Assembly: GCA_017853915.1 (NCBI GenBank)
Contig: JAFMIS010000001.1
Span: 1-64,000, forward strand
Length of the DNA stretch: 64,000 nucleotides
Source: a bacterium
GTDB taxonomy: Bacteria > Bdellovibrionota_C > UBA2361 > OMII01
Reading direction: 5' to 3'
Part shown: piece after piece, positions 11,034 to 19,747 of the stretch
Layout: each line of letters starts with the position of its first letter
Position numbering within the stretch: the stretch's first letter is position 1
The notes under the pieces: model-generated
Told to the model about the DNA's origin: nothing
Databases searched by the model: none
Seen by the model: the letters and a program-made list of their open reading frames with translations, nothing else
Translations under genes and position numbers: made by a program

Positions 11034-12144
11034 TTAATCGGTCTTGAGCAAACAAGACTCAATAATCGGATCGAGCTCTCCATCGAGGACGGCGTGAACA
11101 TCAGACGTCTCATAGTCACTGCGCAGATCCTTGACGAGCTGATAAGGCTGCATCACGTAGTTGCGTATCTGACTACCGAAATCGATCTTCTTTCGCTGCC
11201 CCTTGAGCTGGTCGATCTTATCGCGCTGCTCTTCTTGACCAAGTTCATAGAGCTTCGACTTTAAGATCTTAAGTGCCCGAGCCTTGTTTTTATGTTGAGA
11301 CCTTTCACTTTGACAGGCAACTATAATTCCTGAGGGAATATGGGTAATTCGTACTGCGGAGTCGGTTTTATTGACGTGTTGCCCACCGGCGCCTGAGGAG
11401 CGATACGTATCAATCCTAAGGTCGGCCTCATTGATGTCCACCTGGATCTCCTCCTCGATGTCCGGCGTAACGCTCACCGAGGCAAACGAGGTATGGCGCC
11501 TGGCATTTGAGTCAAATGGGGAGATTCGAACGAGTCGATGCACCCCAGATTCATTCCTCAGATTTCCGTAGGCGTACGGCCCCTCGACTAAAACGGTCGC
11601 GTTCTTGATGCCCGCACCCTCACCCGGTTGATAGTCCATAATCTCGGTACGAAAGCGCTTGCGCTCACACCACCGAAGATACATCCGCAGCAGCATGTCG
11701 CCCCAATCCTGAGCCTCCGTGCCTCCTGAGCCAGCGTTAATCTCGATAATCGCGCTCTGACTATCGAACTCACCGTTCATCTTACACTTGAATTCGAGGC
11801 CACTGACGGCCGCTTCCAACTCCTTCATCAGCGAGGTCGCCTCGGCAACAAAATCCTCATCGCCTGACTCCTTAGCAAGCTCAAGCGCTGCTTCAGTATC
11901 AGAATGTAGTCCCTCGATCTTCTTAAACTGGTCAAGCCGCTCGACGCACTGGGCCCGTTCCCGCATCACGGCTTTAGCTTTGCTCGCGTCGTTCCAGATA
12001 TCTCCTGCCTGAGACTGACTCTCAAGCTGCTCGACTTTTATAGTTAGGTTAGCGATGTCAAAGAAACCCCCTCAGGAGCTCAACCCGTTGGTTGATTCCC
12101 TGGAGCTTATATTTCATTTCTGAGGGGTCAAAGATGGCAGCCAT
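11034..12144 (-). CDS. prfB: Peptide chain release factor 2, expressed by +1 frameshift
   Basis: RF2 terminates translation at UGA and UAA. The main frame carries the codon-recognition tripeptide SPF (in RISPFDSNARRH) and the GGQ motif (SSGAGGQHVNKTDSA) that acts in the peptidyl-transferase centre. The gene opens in another frame: about 28 codons (start ATG at 12144; an alternative ATG is at 12117) end at an in-frame TGA at 12058-12060. A +1 shift there joins the two parts into about 369 residues, the normal RF2 size. Neither start has a clear ribosome site. This is autoregulation, not a broken gene. Confidence 0.95.
12057..12072 (-). promoter_or_regulatory. Programmed +1 frameshift site of prfB
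   Basis: Read on the minus strand, AGGGGGTTTCTTTGAC contains a Shine-Dalgarno-like AGGGGG, the slippery CTT and the stop TGA followed by C. This is nearly the same as the Escherichia coli site (AGGGGGTATCTTTGAC). Low RF2 slows termination at the TGA and raises the frameshift, giving more RF2. Confidence 0.95.
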
Positions 12145-12227
12145 GTCGAGTGGTATACGTTGCCGAGCTACTCGCGTCAATGCCGCCACACAGGACATCT
12201 CGATGAACCCTCGATGCAATCTCGACG

Positions 12228-12761
12228 CTACGAGCCCTCAAGCGCAATCGACTCACGAATAGACCGCTCTCTCCGTCGCATGCGCGCCGCCTCGCGAGCT
12301 GGAACGCCCTCGTGATCGTATCCACAGAGATGCAAGACTCCATGCACCACAAGCCGCAGTAGCTCCTGGCGCACGGAGACCTCGAACTCTTGAGCTTGGC
12401 GAATCGTCGTCTCGGTTGAGATAACAAGATCACCGAGGTAGGGCCCTTTGAGATCGCTTGCCCTACCACCACCCCGTAACTCTCGAGGGGTGAACTGTGG
12501 AAACGACAGGACATCCGTCGGCTTATCTTTCTTACGAAACTCAAAGTTAATCTCTCGCATGCGCGCATCATTAACCAGTAACACATGGAGTTCGCGCACC
12601 TCCGGAAGCGCGACATCCTTCTCCACGAAACTTAAAACGTTGCCCACGAGCCGTCGCATATAGCTCTCGGAGACCCGCAACTTCTTGCTCTCAACGGAGA
12701 TGTGAATTCGCCACGGCCGTGACGCAGGGGCTTTCGCCCGGGTTCCTCTTCTCATAGTCAC
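12228..12761 (-). CDS. ybeY: Endoribonuclease YbeY (rRNA maturation factor)
   Basis: The metal-binding motif H-x3-H-x5-H appears as HGVLHLCGYDH, the signature of the UPF0054/YbeY family, which acts in 16S rRNA maturation and ribosome quality control. The GTG start at 12761 overlaps the stop of the HD-domain gene by four bases, suggesting translational coupling; an ATG two codons later is the alternative. The order phoH-HD-ybeY is a widely conserved operon. At about 177 residues it is slightly longer than usual because of a basic N-terminal segment. Confidence 0.94.
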   Translation of the reverse strand: MTMRRGTRAKAPASRPWRIHISVESKKLRVSESYMRRLVGNVLSFVEKDVALPEVRELHVLLVNDARMREINFEFRKKDKPTDVLSFPQFTPRELRGGGRASDLKGPYLGDLVISTETTIRQAQEFEVSVRQELLRLVVHGVLHLCGYDHEGVPAREAARMRRRERSIRESIALEGS

Positions 12762-14308
12762 TCAATCCCCAGGCGCTTTAGATTTTCGCTCCCTGGCTCA
12801 TCGGATGCCGCCCTGGCATCACCTGTCTCCACCTTCTCGGCTGGCTCAGCGTAGGCGATACGCTGGTGGTAGATGCCCGTAAGAACGCGGGTAAAGCACC
12901 GCGCTATTTCATGCAGATCTCGCAAGGTGAGGTCACACTCGTTTAACTCTCCACTCGCAAACACCTTATTGAGCATTTTTTGTACTAAACCTTGAATCCT
13001 ATCCTGAGATGGATCGCTTAACGTTCTCGCCGCTGCCTCGATTCCGTCAGCCAACATCAAGAGCCCCGCTTCGCGCGTCTGCGGCTTAGGCCCTGGATAC
13101 TGATACAAGGAGCGATCAACCTCATCAGGATCTCCTCCTAGCTCCTCTACCTCTTTGCGCGCTTTCTCATAAAAATACTCGATCACTGATGTGCCGTGAT
13201 GTTGAGGAATCATATCTACAATAACCTGCGGGACCTTGTGTTGGCGCGCCAGCTCTACCCCGTCCTTTACATGCGACCGAATGATGAGCGCTGACATCGA
13301 TGGATTGAGCTTATTGTGACGATTATCGTCAGGGGCTTGATTCTCCACAAAATAGAGGGGTTTCGTTGTTTTTCCAATATCGTGAAAGTAGGCCCCCACG
13401 CGGCACACCACTGGATTAGCCCCGATCGCGTTCGCAGCCGACTCAACCATCATTCCGATCACCATCGAATGATTCCACGTTCCCGGAGCCTGCACGCTCA
13501 GCTCTTTCAAAAGCGGATGATCGAGGGTTGCCATCTCGATTAAGCGCATATCCGACGCGTACCCCCCGAAGTACTCAACAAATGGAGTCGCGATGACCGC
13601 TATCAGTGAGCTCATGCAGCCACCTACAAAACAGCCCACTATACGAACCACGCCATCCACCACGCTCGGCGATGGCTCAAGCACCAGTGACACGCAGCCA
13701 AAAGGGAGCATCGCGAAACCGATCGTCAATCCCGCGCGTATGTAACTTGAGCGGGAACGAACACGCCGAAACGCGAGCGCTCCAGCCACACAGGAGGAGA
13801 GAATAATGCCAACAACCAAGGACACATGCGACGTGTACGCGCCGAATACTATCGCCGCGACTAGTCCGGCGATAATCGCGAATCGTGTACCGAGCGTTGA
13901 TTGCACAACAAGTACCGACATGGTGTAGGGCAACAAGAACGTAATGGACGTCTCAACGATATCGCTGTGAACCATTCGCGAATTACCGTACTGCGCGAGC
14001 GCCAAGAGGATCACCTTGACACAGGATGAACATACCACCGAGATCGCTGTCAGGATGTACACGACGGTATACCCCGTACCCTCACTCCATGCCCCGCGTG
14101 ACCATACTTCTCGAGCACCGATATGAATCGTAACGAGAGCGAACGCCACTCCAAGCGCCCGCGCGCAGCGATACACCAGCGGGAGCTCGGGTAAAAACAC
14201 ACCGAGCATAATCTCAGCGACAATAGCGACCAGCCCCAAACACACAAAGGCTGTGGCAAGACGTCGGTACTCCGCTCGCGCGGCGTCGCTAGGCTTCGTC
14301 ACGGTCAT
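12758..14308 (-). CDS. Membrane HD-domain phosphohydrolase (PgpH/YqfF-like, no extracellular domain)
   Basis: About 516 residues. The N-terminal half is a set of hydrophobic helices, and the C-terminal half is an HD domain (PGTWNHSMVIGMMVES then AYFHDIGK, with PQHHG further on). Relatives such as PgpH hydrolyse cyclic di-AMP at the cytoplasmic face. Standard members carry an extracellular 7TMR-HDED domain between the first two helices and exceed 700 residues; here it appears to be absent. The ATG at 14308 overlaps the end of phoH by 20 bp and is preferred to a TTG further upstream. Confidence 0.88.
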   Translation of the reverse strand: MTVTKPSDAARAEYRRLATAFVCLGLVAIVAEIMLGVFLPELPLVYRCARALGVAFALVTIHIGAREVWSRGAWSEGTGYTVVYILTAISVVCSSCVKVILLALAQYGNSRMVHSDIVETSITFLLPYTMSVLVVQSTLGTRFAIIAGLVAAIVFGAYTSHVSLVVGIILSSCVAGALAFRRVRSRSSYIRAGLTIGFAMLPFGCVSLVLEPSPSVVDGVVRIVGCFVGGCMSSLIAVIATPFVEYFGGYASDMRLIEMATLDHPLLKELSVQAPGTWNHSMVIGMMVESAANAIGANPVVCRVGAYFHDIGKTTKPLYFVENQAPDDNRHNKLNPSMSALIIRSHVKDGVELARQHKVPQVIVDMIPQHHGTSVIEYFYEKARKEVEELGGDPDEVDRSLYQYPGPKPQTREAGLLMLADGIEAAARTLSDPSQDRIQGLVQKMLNKVFASGELNECDLTLRDLHEIARCFTRVLTGIYHQRIAYAEPAEKVETGDARAASDEPGSENLKRLGIE

Positions 14309-15281
14309 AGGCCTGGATGATTCGAGATACCAATGGATGTCGTACAACGTCTTCGTCAGTAAAATGCACGATTGATACTCCTGATGTATCTTTCAGAATC
14401 TTAAGGGCATGACTCAAACCAGATTGAACGCCTCTCGGTAAATCGATTTGGGTCACATCTCCGGTGATAACGCAGGTTGAACCAAAACCGAGTCGCGTCA
14501 GAAGCATCTTCATCTGCACTGACGTTGTATTCTGGGCCTCATCAAGGATCACAAAAGCATTCGACAGTGTGCGACCGCGCATGAACGCGAGTGGCGCCAC
14601 CTCAACGACTCCCTTCTCAACGAGTTCCTTTGCCCGCTCAAAATCCACCATGTCATGAAGCGCGTCGTAGAGTGGTCGGAGATACGGGTTAACTTTCTCA
14701 GCCATATCACCCGGTAAAAATCCTAGCTTCTCGCCCGCCTCTACCGCTGGCCGACACAGCACTATGCGTTTCACCTCTTTATTCAGCAACGCCGTAACAG
14801 CCATGGCCATCGCCAGGTACGTTTTGCCAGTTCCCGCCGGGCCTACACCGAAGACAACGCTGTGCCTCTTGATCTCCTCTATGTACGTCTTCTGTCGAAA
14901 CGTTTTTGGAACTATCTTCGTACGCTTCCCTGATACTCGGATTTCATCGCGGAAGAGCTCCTCAAGCTGAAGTCGCCTGTTGCCCGACAGCATCTTTATG
15001 GCGCGCTCAACGTCACCTTTAAAGATATTCTCTCCCCGCTCCACGAGACCGCGGAGCTGAATGAGGAGATCGCACCCGAGCTCAACATCATTATCCTGCC
15101 CCACCAAGGTAAGGCCCTGAGGAGTTCGTCCAATCTTAAGCCCTAACTCTCGCTCAATTGTTCGAAGATTCTCGTCGGCATCACCGACTAATGTCTGCAT
15201 CACACTTGATTGGGGAAAGGCTACCTCCATCTCTTTGATAGCCCCTTTGGGATCACTCGCGCGCCGTCCGTATCCTGTCAT
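14289..15281 (-). CDS. phoH: PhoH-like ATPase
   Basis: The Walker A motif GPAGTGKT and the Walker B motif VILDEAQN are those of the PhoH family of RNA-linked ATPases, preceded by an N-terminal KH-like region of about 100 residues. The 330-residue length is typical. An ATG at 15230 (MEVAFPQSS) is an alternative start that would trim 17 residues. It is the first gene of the phoH-HD-ybeY operon, which is thought to act in RNA processing. Confidence 0.94.
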   Translation of the reverse strand: MTGYGRRASDPKGAIKEMEVAFPQSSVMQTLVGDADENLRTIERELGLKIGRTPQGLTLVGQDNDVELGCDLLIQLRGLVERGENIFKGDVERAIKMLSGNRRLQLEELFRDEIRVSGKRTKIVPKTFRQKTYIEEIKRHSVVFGVGPAGTGKTYLAMAMAVTALLNKEVKRIVLCRPAVEAGEKLGFLPGDMAEKVNPYLRPLYDALHDMVDFERAKELVEKGVVEVAPLAFMRGRTLSNAFVILDEAQNTTSVQMKMLLTRLGFGSTCVITGDVTQIDLPRGVQSGLSHALKILKDTSGVSIVHFTDEDVVRHPLVSRIIQAYDRDEA

Positions 15282-15465
15282 CTGTTATCTCAACTACCGC
15301 CTCGTAAAATTTACCACACCCACGTACGGGCCTCTCGACACCGTCCACAACAAATGTGGGTCCTTTCTTCTAAGGTACCACGAATGCCTCAATCGGTTAA
15401 TCATACTTTTTACTATGCCGCCCTGTAACTAACCGTTCTTGATGAGTTTTCGCCCTAGCGACGCC

Positions 15466-16737
15466 CTACTGCCGAGAAACGAGCGGGTAGCCGTCCGGGA
15501 TCGGAAACGCCTCCAGCTCTCGTCGAATGAGATCAAGCGCCACATACGTGGCATACATCCGCACCGTAGCCCGTTCGCCCGGATAGAAACACCGCACCTC
15601 GCGAGCCCCCTGAGGTCCACTCACTCCGACAAAGAATGTTCCGACCGGCTTCTCAGCGCTCCCTCCATCTGGGCCTGCCACCCCACTGACAGCCACTCCA
15701 AATGTCGCGCCGATACGAGATCGTGCCTCGCGAGCCATAATGCGCACCACCTCCGCGCTTACAGCGCCGTGCTTCGCAATTATCTCCTGAGGCACATTGA
15801 GCACCGCTTGTTTGACACTATTATTGTAGGACACAACGCCCCCAAGGAATACCGCGGAGGATCCCGGTGTCCTCGTAAGACACTCGGCTATCATGCCGCC
15901 AGTGCACGACTCCGCCGTCGCGACGGTGATGTGTCGCTTCTCACACAAGCGCTGAAGCTCCTGGAAAAAATCCCGCTCGGCTTCGCGTGAAAAGATCACT
16001 TCGCTACCGAGCGCCGATTCAACTCGCCGCGACGCATCAGGGAGATTCTCAGGCCGAGCTGTTTTAAGAACCACGTGAACCTCTGGGAATGCCGCTCGGT
16101 ACGAGACCGTTATGTCCCCTGGCAATCCACAACCCGCGACCAGTCGTCCTACGACAGACTCCGGTAAACCAAATGTTTTAAAGGTTGCCCGATGAATCGG
16201 CCGCGCATCCTTAGTCTTCTCGGTAATGATCGGTACAACGGTATCAACAAACATCTGCTTAAATTCTCTCGGTACACCCGAGAGGGAACAGATCACGCGC
16301 CCCTCGCCTGTCCTGGCTATAAATCCTGGAGCGGTGCCCAATTCATTGTGAATCATCGTCGCCCCCTGGGGCAGCAACGCCTGTTTAAGATTGGTTGGTT
16401 CGAGCACCCGCGCCCGTTTCAGATAGAATTCCTCAACATGTTTGCGCGCCTGAGGACACTCAACGACACCTACACCACAGAACTCGGCTACGATTTCACG
16501 CGTAAGATCATCCGTCGTAGGACCTAGCCCTCCAGAGGTAATCACCAGCTCTGAGACAGAACAAAGATCTCCTAAACCCGCCAGTAGCTCCTCCCGATCA
16601 TCATCCACTACCAGCACGCGCCTTAAGCGCAGTCCACGTTGAGCCAGGATTCCCGCGACAAAATTTGAGTTGGTATCGACAACACGGCCATCAAGAAGTT
16701 CGGAGCCGGTCGCGAGGATAGAAACAGAGAAGCTCAT
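15466..16737 (-). CDS. cinA: CinA: nicotinamide-nucleotide amidase with MoCF-like domain
   Basis: The N-terminal MoCF-type domain is seen in ILATGSELLDGRVVDTNSNF and ITSGGLGPTTDD. The C-terminal PncC-type amidase domain begins near TVATAESCTGGMIAECLT, the motif of NMN amidases that recycle NMN to nicotinic acid mononucleotide. The 423-residue two-domain layout is standard. Its ATG overlaps the stop of the preceding M23 gene by four bases, so the two are probably coupled. Confidence 0.95.
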   Translation of the reverse strand: MSFSVSILATGSELLDGRVVDTNSNFVAGILAQRGLRLRRVLVVDDDREELLAGLGDLCSVSELVITSGGLGPTTDDLTREIVAEFCGVGVVECPQARKHVEEFYLKRARVLEPTNLKQALLPQGATMIHNELGTAPGFIARTGEGRVICSLSGVPREFKQMFVDTVVPIITEKTKDARPIHRATFKTFGLPESVVGRLVAGCGLPGDITVSYRAAFPEVHVVLKTARPENLPDASRRVESALGSEVIFSREAERDFFQELQRLCEKRHITVATAESCTGGMIAECLTRTPGSSAVFLGGVVSYNNSVKQAVLNVPQEIIAKHGAVSAEVVRIMAREARSRIGATFGVAVSGVAGPDGGSAEKPVGTFFVGVSGPQGAREVRCFYPGERATVRMYATYVALDLIRRELEAFPIPDGYPLVSRQ

Positions 16738-18062
16738 GCTCTCTTCTTGGCGATAGCCGCTCCCTCAAGCGCGAGCCGTTTATGCGTCTTACGCATGTCA
16801 GCGATCGCGGCGAGTACCGCCTTCGGAGCTTTGATCTCTGGCGCGCTCTGGATGATCTTGGCCTTCATCGGATCAACATACGAGCCCCGATCAAAGAGAC
16901 CAAAATGAAGATGGGGGCCGCTTGAGAGTCCGGTATTACCGACGTTTCCAATAACCTCTCCACGCCGCACCCGAGCGCCCTTGCGAGCATCATTCGAGAT
17001 CTTGGAGAGATGCATATACTCAGTCACGTAACGAGAGTCATGCGCTATTCTGACCATGTATCCAGTTGTCGCCGAGTATCCTGAGTGAACAACTATTCCG
17101 TCTCCCACGCTTCTCACTGGAGTCCCAATCGGAGCAGAGAAGTCGACACCGTTATGAGGGCGCGAAATTTGAAGAATCGGATGAAATCGAGCCGTCGAGA
17201 ACATCGACCCAATACGAGTGAATTGAACTGGATAGCGCAAAAATGACTTGGTGGGCATCGAGCCTTTTTCATCGAAATAACGCACCGTGCCGTCGCTCGC
17301 AACATCCCGTACAACAGCGTACATTTCGCCACTTAAAAACAGAGAAGCCGCTTTGATAGTTCCAGTGTCGACCACGCGACCATCCTCTAGAACACGCTCC
17401 TCGAACGAGACCGTAAAGGTATCTCCTGGTTGCAGGTCTTTTCTAAATTCAACTCGTGCGCCAAAGAGATCCACAAAATCATCGACTATAGAGTAGGGGA
17501 GATCTGCATCCTGCGCGGCATCAACGAGTGAAGATGAGATAACTCCGGAGGCAGACCTCTCTCGCAGACTTACCCTCATCTGCTCTATGCGTGGGACATA
17601 TCCTCCCTCCGAGTCACCCGAGATCACCAAGGTAGCGCCGTTGCCCAGGTCGCGGCGCAATTCTACAACCTCCTCGCCCCGCTTCGTTATCGAGACAACT
17701 TCGCCAGCTTTGAGTTTTGGATGCTTGCCGGAGAAAGCATCAATGAAGGAATGAACCGCTTCCGGGGCGCCCTCAATCTCCCGCCACAGCGACGAAAGAG
17801 TCGCGCCCCTTTTAACTGTATGCTCGAAGCGCTCTGATGTTTGGGAAATTCCTGGCGTCTGTGGAGCTGTAGAACTAGCACCATTTAAAGCCAGCATGGC
17901 TTCAGACTGGAACGGGCTGTTCTTAGCGTAGAGCAGCTGATTTGAGCTCTGGTCTCCTGATAGAAACTCCCTAAGGCCACGACCAGCCGGGGTTCCGTTG
18001 ACAACAAGGAGAGCCGTTAGGCCTACTAAGAGACACCTAACTACAATAGAGTACGGTTTCAT
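16734..18062 (-). CDS. Periplasmic M23 peptidase with LysM/OapA-like domain
   Basis: The 442-residue product begins with a membrane or signal segment (VVRCLLVGLTALLVVNG). A LysM/OapA-like region (HTVKRGATLSSLWREIEG) follows, and then a lysostaphin-type M23 domain. Zinc ligands are visible in HNGVDFSAPIGTPV and in GPHLHFGL. Such proteins cut peptidoglycan cross-bridges or activate amidases. It is divergent from ruvX across a 116 bp AT-rich spacer that must hold promoters for both. Confidence 0.93.
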   Translation of the reverse strand: MKPYSIVVRCLLVGLTALLVVNGTPAGRGLREFLSGDQSSNQLLYAKNSPFQSEAMLALNGASSTAPQTPGISQTSERFEHTVKRGATLSSLWREIEGAPEAVHSFIDAFSGKHPKLKAGEVVSITKRGEEVVELRRDLGNGATLVISGDSEGGYVPRIEQMRVSLRERSASGVISSSLVDAAQDADLPYSIVDDFVDLFGARVEFRKDLQPGDTFTVSFEERVLEDGRVVDTGTIKAASLFLSGEMYAVVRDVASDGTVRYFDEKGSMPTKSFLRYPVQFTRIGSMFSTARFHPILQISRPHNGVDFSAPIGTPVRSVGDGIVVHSGYSATTGYMVRIAHDSRYVTEYMHLSKISNDARKGARVRRGEVIGNVGNTGLSSGPHLHFGLFDRGSYVDPMKAKIIQSAPEIKAPKAVLAAIADMRKTHKRLALEGAAIAKKRA

Positions 18063-18178
18063 GCTGTCCCGACTCTATGATGGATATATACTAATAAACA
18101 AGCACCCCTCTGTTTTATATAACGCTGTTTTGTCTATCCTGGTGTCTGCAGGTCTGGGGGGTAGGGGTAAGGAGCTTG

Positions 18179-18589
18179 ATGGTAGTAGTCGCGATTGACG
18201 TGGGCACGGTTCGGGTGGGATGCGCCGCCGCGGATTCCTCCGCACGGATCTCTTTTCCGGTAGCGGTCTGGCCTCGCGCTCAAGCTAAAGCCGAAAAAGC
18301 CCTGCTCGACACCCTCGAAGAACGGGGGGCCGACTTGCTCGTGGTGGGATTACCACTCGGTCCCGCCGGAGAGCGCACTCCCCAGTGTGAGAATATTGAA
18401 GCTTTCGTCAATCGACTTGCTAAGCGAACATCTCTTAGAATTGTATATGTCGATGAAGCGTTCTCATCAGACGAGGCACGAGAGCGCGCGGAGGCCGCCT
18501 CAGCGCGCCTGACTGAGATCGACGCGCATGCGGCGTGTATGATTCTTGATCGGTATTTTGAGTTGAATCCACCGACCCCTAACCCCTAA
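18179..18589 (+). CDS. ruvX: YqgF/RuvX: putative pre-16S rRNA nuclease
   Basis: The RNase H-like fold is shown by AIDVGTVRVGCAAAD, VVGLPLG and the closing IDAHAACMILDRYF. In the usual DERLTT motif the sequence here is DEAFSS, so the arginine is lost while the acidic pair stays. The ATG at 18179 is preceded by AAGGAG with a short spacing; a TTG one codon earlier is possible. MltG follows after 9 bp, a pairing common in bacteria. Confidence 0.9.
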   Translation: MVVVAIDVGTVRVGCAAADSSARISFPVAVWPRAQAKAEKALLDTLEERGADLLVVGLPLGPAGERTPQCENIEAFVNRLAKRTSLRIVYVDEAFSSDEARERAEAASARLTEIDAHAACMILDRYFELNPPTPNP

Positions 18590-18598
18590 CGAGGCACC

Positions 18599-19738
18599 GT
18601 GTCACGAAAAGCTATTATCTATCTCCTCTATATCTGCATACCGCTGGTGGTCGTGTATGTGACGTATTCTCAACTCAATCATTATTTTTTTGATGCGATG
18701 GATCCTGAGCAAACACAGTCGGTACTGATCGATGCCACTCCCCCGAAAACATTTAAAGAGATCGCGCTCGATCTTGAGTCCAAAGGGATAATTAGAAGCA
18801 ATCTCGCCTTCCGAATTCTCGCTCAAGGGCAGGGCAAAGATACGATGATAAAAGGGGGCGAGTATGAACTCTCTCCCTCAATGACTCCACCTCAGATTCT
18901 CGACAAAATGGTTCGCGGCGATATGTTCAATCGGCGCGTGACTGTCAAGGAGGGCATGAATCTATCCGAGATAGCTTCCGCTATTGAACAGGCCGGCATA
19001 ATTTCGAAGGTCGCTTTTGAAGCCACCTCGCGCGATGAGCAGCTCTTACGAGACGAGGGTATCGACGCCACGAGTTTCGAGGGGTATCTCTATCCCGAGA
19101 CCTATCAATTCCCGCGCAACACCAGCCCAGTCAAGATTATTAAAGCGATGCGGGAGCAGCTCACCAAGCGCTGGCTCCCCGAGTGGACTCAACGGGCCCA
19201 GATCCTCGACATGACTCTGCACCAAGTTCTCACACTGGCCTCGATTATTGAAAAAGAGTCGGGAAATTTCGAAGAGCAGCCTGTCATCTCCTCGGTCTTT
19301 CACAATCGTCTCAAGAAAGGGATGCGCCTGCAGGCCGATCCAACTGTGATTTACGGCATTCCGAATTTTAATGGCAATATCACCAAAAAGGATCTCACCA
19401 CTCCCTCGCCCTACAATACGTACGTCATCAATGGCTTGCCGCCTGGGCCTATCGCCAGCCCCGGTATTAACGCTATTCGGTCGACGCTCTATCCCACTGA
19501 CACTAACTTTCTCTACTTCGTAGGCAATGGCGATGGGCGTCACATATTCTCTGAAACGCTCGACCAACACGTCAACGCCGTGAATCAGTATCAAAAGAAT
19601 CGAAGCCCGGTTGTCGATCCCGCTCCCGGTGAGGATGCGATCGATCCAGCGGCCGCGGAACTCAACGACGATCCCCTGGCCGGCGTAGAGCCACTTCCGG
19701 AAGGGACCGCCCAAGACGCTCTCGGCTCCAACCCGTAG
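18599..19738 (+). CDS. mltG: Endolytic murein transglycosylase MltG
   Basis: A GTG-started, 379-residue YceG-family protein with one N-terminal membrane helix (residues about 5-27). The catalytic region LASIIEKESGN contains the glutamate matching E218 of E. coli MltG, followed by NRLKKGMRLQADPTVIYG. It cleaves nascent glycan strands and sets their length. The acidic, proline-rich C-terminal tail of about 40 residues is not part of the fold. Confidence 0.94.
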   Translation: MSRKAIIYLLYICIPLVVVYVTYSQLNHYFFDAMDPEQTQSVLIDATPPKTFKEIALDLESKGIIRSNLAFRILAQGQGKDTMIKGGEYELSPSMTPPQILDKMVRGDMFNRRVTVKEGMNLSEIASAIEQAGIISKVAFEATSRDEQLLRDEGIDATSFEGYLYPETYQFPRNTSPVKIIKAMREQLTKRWLPEWTQRAQILDMTLHQVLTLASIIEKESGNFEEQPVISSVFHNRLKKGMRLQADPTVIYGIPNFNGNITKKDLTTPSPYNTYVINGLPPGPIASPGINAIRSTLYPTDTNFLYFVGNGDGRHIFSETLDQHVNAVNQYQKNRSPVVDPAPGEDAIDPAAAELNDDPLAGVEPLPEGTAQDALGSNP

Positions 19739-19747
19739 GCCGCCCCG

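Noticed and set aside
11034..12144. prfB as a frameshifted pseudogene
   Set aside because: The break is the known programmed frameshift with its Shine-Dalgarno-like and CTTTGAC elements, and the rest of the gene is intact.
12128..12616. A 162-codon minus-strand frame overlapping ybeY
   Set aside because: ybeY in the other frame holds the H-x3-H-x5-H motif; this frame is a shadow and would also overlap the prfB start.
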